Program-made: the position numbers and the translations under genes
Shown here: positions 1 through 5,657 of the stretch, one piece after another
How the letters are laid out: the number at the start of each line of letters is the position of its first letter
Position numbering within the stretch: the stretch's first letter is position 1
The notes under the pieces: generated by a model
Database searches by the model: none
What the model was told of the DNA's origin: nothing
The model's input: the letters and a program-made list of their open reading frames with translations, nothing else
NCBI GenBank assembly: GCA_031280115.1
Contig: JAITHF010000061.1
Location: forward strand, 1 to 13,257
Direction of reading: 5' to 3'
Length of the DNA stretch: 13,257 nt
DNA from: Spirochaetaceae bacterium
GTDB taxonomy: Bacteria; Spirochaetota; Spirochaetia; Treponematales; Breznakiellaceae

Positions 1-79
1 CTCTCACCAGTCAGCCTGACTCTTTGCCTACACGTCGCTCTTAATAGATGACAAAGTAGAATCAGGCAGCACACGCTAG
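1..79. other. Window edge, no gene seen
   Basis: No coding signal, RNA gene or promoter could be supported here. One frame leading into the repeat at 80 is closed by a TAG at 57-59. This is probably the tail of an intergenic region or the 3' flank of an unseen gene. Confidence 0.4.
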
Positions 80-214
80 CCCCCTTCGGGGGTTTTACGC
101 GCTTCCTGCTTTGAGACCGGGCGCTCTCAAAGCCCGCTGAGGCGCCGCTTCAGGGTTGTGACTAAAACCGCAAACCCTATCGCTGCAAGAAGCACCTGAA
201 TCCCCCGCAGGGGG
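80..214 (+). repeat. Complete hairpin-tipped dispersed repeat unit (copy R1)
   Basis: The 135-bp unit begins with the hairpin CCCCC-TTC-GGGGG (80-92) and ends with CCCCC-GCA-GGGGG (202-214). Its 30-nt ends (80-109 and 185-214) are imperfect inverted repeats, matching at 24 of 30 positions when one is reverse complemented. The core 138-200 matches 3180-3242 at 57 of 63 positions, and recurs in reverse orientation around 4998-5064 and 12608-12674. The architecture is like a REPIN/BIME or a small MITE. No target-site duplication was seen. The left hairpin followed by TTTTA could also act as a terminator for an unseen upstream gene. Confidence 0.75.
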
Positions 215-243
215 TTGACGGAGAATTCTTTGCGTAGTATGGT
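215..243 (+). promoter_or_regulatory. Promoter of the radical SAM operon
   Basis: TTGACG (215-220), a 17-nt spacer and TATGGT (238-243) fit a sigma70-type promoter. The -35 box starts at the base directly after the repeat hairpin at 202-214, so the repeat border and the promoter are fused. The predicted start near 250 leaves a leader of about 80 nt before the ATG at 329. Confidence 0.5.
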
Positions 244-328
244 GGATATGCTGAGACGCCCCGCTCTTATAGGAACGGCGGCGCTCATATATAAAAAAAC
301 AGAAAACAAAAACAGAACAAGGATACCC

Positions 329-1537
329 ATGAAAACAAAACGCACAGGAAGTTCTTTCAACGCGCTGCGTTCCGCCCGCGCCCTTGAATCTATCTTTCTT
401 TTTACTACCGGAAAATGTAACGCCAAATGCGCCATGTGCTTCTATGCTAACGACATGGAGCAAAAAGCCCCGGACCTCTCGTTTGAGGAGATTAAAAAAC
501 TCTCCGAGTCCGCAGGCGCGTTTAACCGGCTCTGGCTCTCAGGGGGAGAGCCCACGCTTCGGGAAGACCTGCCGGACATTATCGAGCTGTTTTATAAAAA
601 CAACCAGATTAAAGACATTAACTTCCCCTCTAACGGCATCAAAACCGAGCGTATTATCCAGTGGCTCAAACGTATCAGAACCCGGTGCCCGGACTGCAAC
701 GTGTCTATCAGCATCTCTTTTGACGGGTTCGGCGGCACCCACGATACTCAGCGGGGGGTGCCCTGCTTCTATCAGGCCGCAGAAACCCTTAAACGGCTGG
801 ACGGCGAGTTTAAGGACGACGGCAGGGTCATCAAAAACATCGCCACGGTTATTACGAAGTACAACGTAGGGGAGGCGCTTGATTTTATGGCCTGGGTCTA
901 CGGGCGTTTCAACGTTACCACCCACACCATCGAGGCGGCCCGGGGCATGACCCGTGAAGACGGGGTTAAGGTGCTTACCGAAAAATCGCTGCGGGATATA
1001 CAGGATAAGGCGGCGCCCTATTACCTGCTCTACGCCAAGCGCATCGGCGAAGGCATGACCATGTTCCGCAAGAGGCTTACTGAATTTTTTTATGTCGGGC
1101 TGTACCGGGCTATGTATACGATACGGGCGGCGAATCTGGACAAGCCCGCGCCCTGGGGCATGGACTGCACTGCCGGAGAAACCACGCTGGTTATTGATTA
1201 CGACGGGCGGTTCCGGGCCTGCGAACTGCGCCCCCCAATCGGCAGGGTGAAAGACTACGGGTATAACGTGAGGGAGATTATGGCAAGCGGCGCCATGAAA
1301 CAGGAAATCGAAGCCATAGGCCACGGGCATAGGGCGAACTGCTGGTGCACCCACGGGTGCTGGATTATGTCTTCTATGACGTTTAACCCTGTCAAAATGA
1401 TAGCCAAGCTGATTAAAAGCTACGGGGAAACCAAGCGCCTGGCCCGCCCCTTGGAAGTTACCGAGGAGCGCCTTCGCGGCATGGAGGAACAGTATCATCT
1501 GGATCGGGACAAACTTGCGGCAATCGGTATCGTATGA
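329..1537 (+). CDS. Radical SAM protein with SPASM-like C-terminal cysteines
   Basis: A 402-residue radical SAM enzyme. The CxxxCxxC motif (C30, C34, C37) would bind the 4Fe-4S cluster that cleaves S-adenosylmethionine. SGGEP (71-75) is the usual second motif, and SISFDG near 128-133 is a typical later strand. C280, C298, C338, C340 and C344 form a SPASM-like auxiliary cluster region. I chose the ATG at 329 because AAGGA lies at 319-323 with 5-nt spacing; an in-frame ATG at 215 coincides with the -35 region of a good promoter. The stop codon overlaps the next ATG (ATGA), so the glycosyltransferase is probably translationally coupled. The family includes peptide modifiers and maturases, but no precursor peptide or hopanoid gene is nearby, so the substrate is unknown. 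Confidence 0.88.
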   Translation: MKTKRTGSSFNALRSARALESIFLFTTGKCNAKCAMCFYANDMEQKAPDLSFEEIKKLSESAGAFNRLWLSGGEPTLREDLPDIIELFYKNNQIKDINFPSNGIKTERIIQWLKRIRTRCPDCNVSISISFDGFGGTHDTQRGVPCFYQAAETLKRLDGEFKDDGRVIKNIATVITKYNVGEALDFMAWVYGRFNVTTHTIEAARGMTREDGVKVLTEKSLRDIQDKAAPYYLLYAKRIGEGMTMFRKRLTEFFYVGLYRAMYTIRAANLDKPAPWGMDCTAGETTLVIDYDGRFRACELRPPIGRVKDYGYNVREIMASGAMKQEIEAIGHGHRANCWCTHGCWIMSSMTFNPVKMIAKLIKSYGETKRLARPLEVTEERLRGMEEQYHLDRDKLAAIGIV

Positions 1538-2817
1538 ACATACTTCTAGTCTGCCGGGGTTCTCAGGGAGACATTTACCCGTATCTGGCAGTAGCGGCGG
1601 AACTCGTAAACCGGGGCCATGCGGTTCTTTTGAGCCTGCCCCGGGTATTTGAGAAAGACGCCAAGAGTTTCGGCCTTACCTACACGCTGCAAGCCGCAGA
1701 CGATATAGTAGGCATGGTGGGGTCTGCGAACAATACCAAAGACCTCCTTGCCTGGACCAAGCGGGTTATTCACGACCAGTTCGAGGAACTTATCCCGCTG
1801 GTGCGGCGCCATGATGTGCTTGTTGCCTCTAACACCGAATTTTCCGCCCCCACTATCGCCGAATACTGTCGGAAACCCTTTGTCCGCACGGCCTACGCCC
1901 CGCTTCTTCCAAGCCGCGCCCTTCCGCCGCCGGTTATGCCCTGGCCCAAGCCGAACCGCCTTATTACCCCGGGCCTCCAGTGGAAGATGCTCAATATGGT
2001 GCTTAACCTCATGGTGCGAAAGGTGCTTAACACCCACCGGAAAGCTCTGGGCATGGCGCCTATTGCGGATCAGGGGGAACACGCGCCGCGCCACGGGAAC
2101 AACTTTCTTATGTACAGCCGGTTTTTAGGGGAGGTTGACCCCCAGTGGCCCTATATCTGGAACATCGGGGGGTATTGTTTTAACGACCGTATCCCGTACA
2201 ATGAGGAGGCGTACCGGAAACTGGCGGATTTCATGCGGAAAGACCGCCGGCCGTCGCTCTTTTTTACCTTGGGAAGCTGTGTTTCCAAGAAAGGGGACCG
2301 GTTTTGTTCATGGCTCCTTGATCTCTGTGAGGAGCGGGATTATAAACTTGTGGTAGGCGCGGGCTGGTGGAAACTGGGGGAGCGGCTGCACGATAAAGAG
2401 CGCCTGTTTCTGCTTAATACGGTGATCCCCCACCACCTGATCTTTCCGTTCTGCGACGCGGTTATCCATCATGGCGGGAGCGGCACCGCCCACAGCGCGG
2501 CCCGGGCAGGAAAGCCTCAAATGGCGGTTCCCCTGATTTTAGACCAGCATTACTGGGGGTATCGGGCGGCATCCTTGGGATTGGGGCCTGGGTACATAAA
2601 CATTGGGCGGATTTCCCGGGAGGAAACAGCCCTGAAGGTGTCGGACCTTTTGACTAATCCGCTCTACCGGCAGAACGCCGGGAACCTTGCCGCGCAGATT
2701 CAAAGCGAGCAGGGTATTCAAAACCTCTGCGCGTACCTTGCATCCTCCTGCGCTGAGCCGCCCCCTGTGCAGCCGGAGGCTGTTTCTGTGACTCAAAGTA
2801 CGGCAGGCCGGGTGTGA
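1534..2817 (+). CDS. UGT-type glycosyltransferase (GT1/GT28-like, GT-B fold)
   Basis: A 427-residue protein resembling the UGT/sterol-glucosyltransferase group, which transfers sugar from a nucleotide sugar to a small or lipid acceptor. The N-terminal Rossmann strand MNILLVCRGSQGDIYPYL carries the family's GxxGDxxP-like motif. The C-terminal donor-binding part has HHGGSGT (312-318) and, downstream, LILDQ with D337 and Q338. There is no signal peptide or clear membrane helix. The start overlaps the radical SAM stop by 4 nt. The last 15 or so codons and the TGA (2815-2817) lie inside a dispersed repeat, so the native C-terminus has probably been replaced or extended. The acceptor is unknown; pairing with the radical SAM enzyme suggests both act on one product. 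Confidence 0.88.
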   Translation: MNILLVCRGSQGDIYPYLAVAAELVNRGHAVLLSLPRVFEKDAKSFGLTYTLQAADDIVGMVGSANNTKDLLAWTKRVIHDQFEELIPLVRRHDVLVASNTEFSAPTIAEYCRKPFVRTAYAPLLPSRALPPPVMPWPKPNRLITPGLQWKMLNMVLNLMVRKVLNTHRKALGMAPIADQGEHAPRHGNNFLMYSRFLGEVDPQWPYIWNIGGYCFNDRIPYNEEAYRKLADFMRKDRRPSLFFTLGSCVSKKGDRFCSWLLDLCEERDYKLVVGAGWWKLGERLHDKERLFLLNTVIPHHLIFPFCDAVIHHGGSGTAHSAARAGKPQMAVPLILDQHYWGYRAASLGLGPGYINIGRISREETALKVSDLLTNPLYRQNAGNLAAQIQSEQGIQNLCAYLASSCAEPPPVQPEAVSVTQSTAGRV

Positions 2818-2917
2818 GGTGCAGGGCTTTCTTGGAGCGGCGCCTCAGCGGAATTCGCAGGCGAAAGGGCGCGGCGCAGGAAGCCTTTAGGGGTGGGTTG
2901 GAGGCAGCCGGAGGCTG
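2770..2917 (-). repeat. Dispersed hairpin-bounded repeat (copy R2) overlapping the glycosyltransferase end
   Basis: Bounded by CAGCC-GGA-GGCTG hairpins at 2770-2782 and 2905-2917. Positions 2802-2847 match the reverse complement of 5585-5630 at 43 of 46 positions. Positions 2841-2890 match 5055-5104 at 49 of 50. This copy has the variant left module, which lacks the LVTT-like block seen in R1, R3 and R4. The first 48 bases are coding for the upstream gene. Confidence 0.75.
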
Positions 2918-2994
2918 TTTCAGCAGTCGTCGTTTGCGCTATGAGCCGCGAAACAAGAAGCGCCGGTAAAAAAGCCCCCAAATTCTTCCCAAAG

Positions 2995-3107
2995 AGGCGC
3001 GGAAGCGCCGATAATCCGTTATATAATAATGAGAGTTATATGGGGACAGGATGGTTTTCCTGCCGCGCTCTGTTGGTATATAAAAAATTATCGGCGCTTC
3101 CGCGCCT
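2995..3107. repeat. MITE-like element with 21-bp perfect inverted ends
   Basis: Positions 2995-3015 and 3087-3107 are perfect 21-nt inverted repeats around a 71-nt AT-richer centre. Each arm itself folds as GGCGC-GGAA-GCGCC, with a GNRA-type loop in one orientation. The same arm sequence occurs singly at 5147-5161 and in degraded form around 5403-5485. The centre holds TATAAT-like sequence and a CAGGA/TCCTG mini-hairpin. No ORF is evident. Confidence 0.7.
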
Positions 3108-3119
3108 TCTTTTGCGAAC

Positions 3120-3133
3120 TTCCCGTAAGGGAA
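3120..3133. repeat. TTCCC-GTAA-GGGAA mini-hairpin module
   Basis: A 5-bp stem with a GTAA loop, directly preceding the CAGCC hairpin at 3134. The same pair of hairpins in the same order occurs at 5438-5464 and, with one wobble change, at 5500-5526. Confidence 0.55.
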
Positions 3134-3256
3134 CAGCCGGAGGCTGCCTGCGTTGCGCCCGTGCGCCATCGAAGCGCGGTGAGGCGCCGCTTCAGGGTTG
3201 TGACTAAACCCACAAACCCTCCCGCCGCAGGAAGCACCTGAAACAGCCTCCGGCTG
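3134..3256 (+). repeat. Dispersed hairpin-bounded repeat (copy R3)
   Basis: Bounded by CAGCC-GGA-GGCTG (3134-3146) and CAGCC-TCC-GGCTG (3244-3256). The core 3180-3242 is the same module as 138-200. The right hairpin ends immediately before the stop codon (3257-3259) of the transporter gene on the opposite strand, where it may act as a 3'-end structure. Confidence 0.75.
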
Positions 3257-4186
3257 TTAGAATTTAAGCCAGAATACAAAATAGCGCAGGTAATGGATTA
3301 TGACAAAGACCATAAACGCAAGGGCTATCCAGAAACTTGCATACATCACAGGCGCGAAAAAGCCGTATCCCTGCGCCGTGAGAAACCCGTTCCCCGCCCT
3401 GAACGCAAGGGCGCTTATCACAAAGGGAAACGTAAACGCCGCGTAGGTGGGGTAAAACTTTATCCTTAAAAGAGGTATCATCATTACCAGCACGTAAAGA
3501 TAGCTGGCGAGCCCGATGCCCAGCATAAGGTATATCAGCAGCGGGTTGCGCTGTTCCGGCGCAAACGATTGAAAGTACCCGACAATACACAGGCTCATAG
3601 GGGCTGTAAATATGGCGATAGTCGGGCGGGCGGGCTCAGGGAACAGCTTCACTTTCACCATCCGCCATACCACCAGAACCAGCGCGATGAAGTAAAGGGC
3701 AAAACCGATATAAAATATGATCTGCCCTAACAGGCGGGCGTTCATTGCAGGGGCGCTTACGCTGGCGGCAACGATGCCCACAAACGTAATAAACCAGCTT
3801 GGAAACACCGCCCCCAGCTTAAAGCCGAGGATAAACCGCTTCACAAAGAGGAGCATAATCCCGATATGCAGGGCAAGCGCCGCGTACCACAAAACCGGCG
3901 CAATGCCGCTGTGTATATAATCTTTTACATACACGCTGAGCAGCATGAGCGCCATGGTTGACGTCGGGAGGACGCTGAGGGGGATAGGGGTTTTCAACTC
4001 CGCGCCGGCATGGGGAAAATGCAGCAGCACTTTGAGCAGGAACGCCAGCAATACCAGGGCGGACAAAATGCCGCAGGCCATACGCAGTGCGGGCTGGCTG
4101 TTTTGGGCCATGAGGTTCCCCAGGGCCGCAAGCCCCAGGGACACGCCGCACAGGGCCATGGGGATGCTTTTTACGAATTTCATCAT
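3257..4186 (-). CDS. TDT/SLAC1-family (TehA-like) membrane transporter
   Basis: About 309 residues, almost entirely hydrophobic, with roughly ten membrane helices. The N-terminal pattern IPMALCGVSLGLAALGN is typical of the tellurite-resistance/dicarboxylate transporter family, which includes TehA and the plant anion channel SLAC1. Members move anions or dicarboxylates through a central helical pore in the inner membrane; the actual ion here is unknown. Possible starts are GTG at 4207, ATG at 4195 and ATG at 4186. I prefer 4186 because the AAGAGGA at 4197-4203 then has 10-nt spacing, whereas it would sit on top of the 4195 start. The gene lies 24 nt after the C_GCAxxG_C_C stop, so it is probably co-transcribed. 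Confidence 0.8.
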   Translation of the reverse strand: MMKFVKSIPMALCGVSLGLAALGNLMAQNSQPALRMACGILSALVLLAFLLKVLLHFPHAGAELKTPIPLSVLPTSTMALMLLSVYVKDYIHSGIAPVLWYAALALHIGIMLLFVKRFILGFKLGAVFPSWFITFVGIVAASVSAPAMNARLLGQIIFYIGFALYFIALVLVVWRMVKVKLFPEPARPTIAIFTAPMSLCIVGYFQSFAPEQRNPLLIYLMLGIGLASYLYVLVMMIPLLRIKFYPTYAAFTFPFVISALAFRAGNGFLTAQGYGFFAPVMYASFWIALAFMVFVIIHYLRYFVFWLKF

Positions 4187-4210
4187 AGGCCGCATTTCCT
4201 CTTGCACCGC

Positions 4211-4681
4211 TTACACGAGCGCCAGTTTCCATTCACGGGCAATAATCTCGGCTGTTTTCGCGGCCATTTCTCCGGTAAACGCCACACACTGGGCCTTGTG
4301 CTCCCCGCTTGCCATATCCATATCTTTGGTGTGGACATGGCAGCATAAGACGCCTTTATGCTGTTTCCGAAAGGCTTCCTGCAATTCAAAGGCAAGTTCC
4401 ATAGTTTTGGCGCTCTTCGGGTCAGTGGGGGTTGTGGGGGTGGTTCTGCCAAAGAAATACCCAAGGCAGACCACGGCGCCTGAAACCGCGCCGCACATAC
4501 ATTTTGCCCGCCCCACGCCGATAGGAAAGCCTGAACCGGCTGATATAAGCGCCTCCGGCATAGCCGGGTCGATGTTTTTCCTGACCGAAGAGATAATCGC
4601 TTCAGAGCAGTAAAAGCCGCCGATTCTAAACACTTCTTCCGCGTCGTGTTTTACCTGGGCAATGCTGATTTCTTTTTTCAT
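4211..4681 (-). CDS. C_GCAxxG_C_C family (putative redox-active) protein
   Basis: A 156-residue protein of the C_GCAxxG_C_C family (Pfam name from the motif). Visible features are FYCSEAI around C25, a glycine-rich GSGFPIGVGRAKCMCGAVSGAV block with C61 and C63, C72, then CC at 113-114 and C132. The conserved cysteines suggest a metal- or cluster-binding redox role, but the family function is not firmly established. The protein looks cytoplasmic: no signal peptide or membrane helix. The ATG overlaps the stop of a small upstream ORF (4678-4681, ATGA), which points to coupled translation, and its own Shine-Dalgarno is weak. It sits upstream of the TDT transporter in the same operon. Confidence 0.87.
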   Translation of the reverse strand: MKKEISIAQVKHDAEEVFRIGGFYCSEAIISSVRKNIDPAMPEALISAGSGFPIGVGRAKCMCGAVSGAVVCLGYFFGRTTPTTPTDPKSAKTMELAFELQEAFRKQHKGVLCCHVHTKDMDMASGEHKAQCVAFTGEMAAKTAEIIAREWKLALV

Positions 4682-4809
4682 GTATGCCGCCCCGCTTTTT
4701 TTTCTGTTCCCATGAACAGTGCTGTACTCCAGCCTGCCATGCCGAGGGCGCGTTTTGTTTGAGGTATGCCCATAAAAGCCTCCTTAGGGGTTAGGAACAC
4801 GTACATCAT
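4678..4809 (-). CDS. Small ORF (43 aa; internal start gives 31 aa) upstream of the C_GCAxxG_C_C gene
   Basis: Not a family I recognise. Two starts are possible. The ATG at 4809 has GAGG (4821-4824) 11 nt upstream and gives 43 residues. The ATG at 4773 has a near-perfect AAGGAGG (4779-4785) 5 nt upstream and gives 31 residues beginning MGIPQTKRALGMAGW. Both end at 4678 and overlap the next gene's ATG by 4 nt. The first ATG also overlaps the stop of the basic leader peptide by 4 nt. The chain of overlaps and strong ribosome-binding sites argues for real translation, perhaps to couple or regulate the redox gene. It could also be a decayed gene remnant. Confidence 0.5.
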   Translation of the reverse strand: MMYVFLTPKEAFMGIPQTKRALGMAGWSTALFMGTEKKAGRHT

Positions 4810-4841
4810 GCGTTTCGTTTCCTCACCGCTTTTCTTTTCAT
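4806..4841 (-). CDS. Putative basic leader peptide MKRKAVRKRNA
   Basis: An 11-codon ORF with a GGAGG (4848-4852) 6 nt before its ATG (4839-4841). Six of its eleven residues are Lys or Arg. Its TGA (4806-4808) overlaps the ATG of the next small ORF in an ATGA arrangement. It lies about 100 nt downstream of the predicted promoter. An attenuator-like or coupling role is an inference; the composition alone would make ribosome speed here sensitive to charged Arg/Lys tRNA. The frame is open further upstream, but no other start there has a ribosome-binding site of this quality. Confidence 0.4.
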   Translation of the reverse strand: MKRKAVRKRNA

Positions 4842-4946
4842 CTTTGTCCTCCACGGGAGTTGTGTTCCTCCCCCTCGTTGTGCGCGAACCTCCGGGCCGC
4901 CGGAAGGGTGATGCTGGCAGGGCGGGCCGGTTTCGGTATAAGGGTG

Positions 4947-4975
4947 AGTATACCACCGGTTCTTAAATAACGCAA
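4947..4975 (-). promoter_or_regulatory. Promoter of the C_GCAxxG_C_C/TDT operon
   Basis: On the minus strand TTGCGT (4970-4975), a 17-nt spacer and TATACT (4947-4952) form a good sigma70-type promoter. The -35 box follows a GCAGGGGG that matches the right border of repeat R1, where the -35 TTGACG occupies the same place. The predicted start near 4940 gives a leader of about 100 nt containing a GGGAG/CTCCC hairpin just before the leader peptide. Confidence 0.55.
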
Positions 4976-4984
4976 CCCCCTGCG

Positions 4985-5131
4985 CAGCCTGCGGCTGTTT
5001 CACGTGCTTCCTGCGGCGGTAGGGTTCGCACGTTTAGTCACAACCCAGAAGCAACGCCTCAGCGGAATTCGCAGGCGAAAGGGCGCGGGGCAGGAAGCCT
5101 TTAGCGGGGGTTTGGGGGAACTGGTTCCCCC
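4985..5131 (-). repeat. Dispersed hairpin-bounded repeat (copy R4)
   Basis: Begins with CAGCC-TGC-GGCTG (4985-4997), carries the same core as R1 and R3 in reverse orientation, shares 5055-5104 with R2 (49 of 50 positions), and ends in the perfect palindrome GGGGGAACTGGTTCCCCC (5114-5131). Downstream at 5148-5161 comes the GGCGC-GGAA-GCGCC hairpin also seen in the element at 2995-3107. Confidence 0.75.
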
Positions 5132-5230
5132 AAATTCTTCCCAAAGAGGCGCGGAAGCGCCGGTAAAAAAGCCCCGCAGGAGGTTGAAAAACCATTTTTT
5201 CAGGTCTTTTTCCCGATAGGTAAGCCGGTA

Positions 5231-5330
5231 TTCACCGTGCCGCAGGGGGCGGTCTTTCCGCGTTAGAGGGGCGCCCCCGCACGACAAAGGGGCGCCCCCG
5301 CGCCGTGCGGAGACCGCTCCCTGCCGTGAA
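5231..5330. repeat. Large imperfect inverted repeat with nested GGGGCGCCCC palindromes
   Basis: The arms 5231-5261 and 5307-5330 are complementary with a few bulges, including a GCAGGG(G/A)GCGGTCT block. The loop carries two direct copies of GGGGCGCCCCCGC (5268-5280 and 5289-5301), each containing a perfect 10-bp palindrome. No ORF or RNA family was recognised. Confidence 0.5.
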
Positions 5331-5402
5331 AGCCCCTCTCTGTTCGATTATGAGCGCTGCGCTGCGCTTGCGCTTTTATAATGCAATTTGGGGGTTTTTT
5401 TA

Positions 5403-5526
5403 CCGGCGCTTCATGTTTTACGCCTCTTTGTGCGAACTTCCCGTAAGGGAACAGCCTCCGGCTGCCGGCGCTTCATGTTTCGCGCCTCTTTGTGCGAACT
5501 TTCCGTAAGGGAACAGCCTCCGGCTG
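5403..5526 (+). repeat. Tandem duplication of a 62-bp hairpin module
   Basis: Units 5403-5464 and 5465-5526 are both 62 bp and differ at 3 positions. Each contains the CCGGCGCTTC block, a (T/C)TCCGTAAGGGAA-type hairpin and ends exactly with CAGCC-TCC-GGCTG. The stretch AATTTGGGGGTTTTTTTACCGGCGC before it (5389 on) is the reverse of the 2965-2993 module. Confidence 0.75.
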
Positions 5527-5538
5527 CCCTCAAACCCC

Positions 5539-5650
5539 CAGCCAACGGCTGCCTGCGCCGCGCCCGTGGGTTATCAAAGCGCGGTGAGGCGCCGCTTCAA
5601 GAAAGCGCTGCACCCCACACCCGGCCTGCCATTGAAACAGCCTTCGGCTG
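5539..5650 (+). repeat. Dispersed hairpin-bounded repeat (copy R6)
   Basis: Bounded by CAGCC-AAC-GGCTG (5539-5551) and CAGCC-TTC-GGCTG (5638-5650). It carries the variant module shared with R2 (5585-5630 against 2802-2847, 43 of 46 positions). Its left part (5551-5597) parallels R3 (3146-3193). It lies just downstream of the lipid kinase gene on the opposite strand. Confidence 0.75.
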
Positions 5651-5657
5651 CCTTGAG

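Noticed and set aside
134..198. A peptide pattern like VL(L/P)AAxGFAxLVTTxKRRLSG that stays open in four repeat copies (R1, R3, R4, R7)
   Set aside because: The same frame is open in all four, but there is no shared start codon or ribosome-binding site, and conservation continues outside the frame and includes hairpins. It is better explained as conserved DNA or RNA than as a peptide.
127..435. 102-codon minus-strand ORF with a hydrophobic stretch
   Set aside because: Most of it is antisense to the promoter, leader and N-terminus of the radical SAM gene, and its tail is repeat R1. No ribosome-binding site or family similarity is visible.
539..1498. 319-codon minus-strand ORF
   Set aside because: It is an antisense shadow of the radical SAM gene in GC-rich DNA and shows no recognisable domain.
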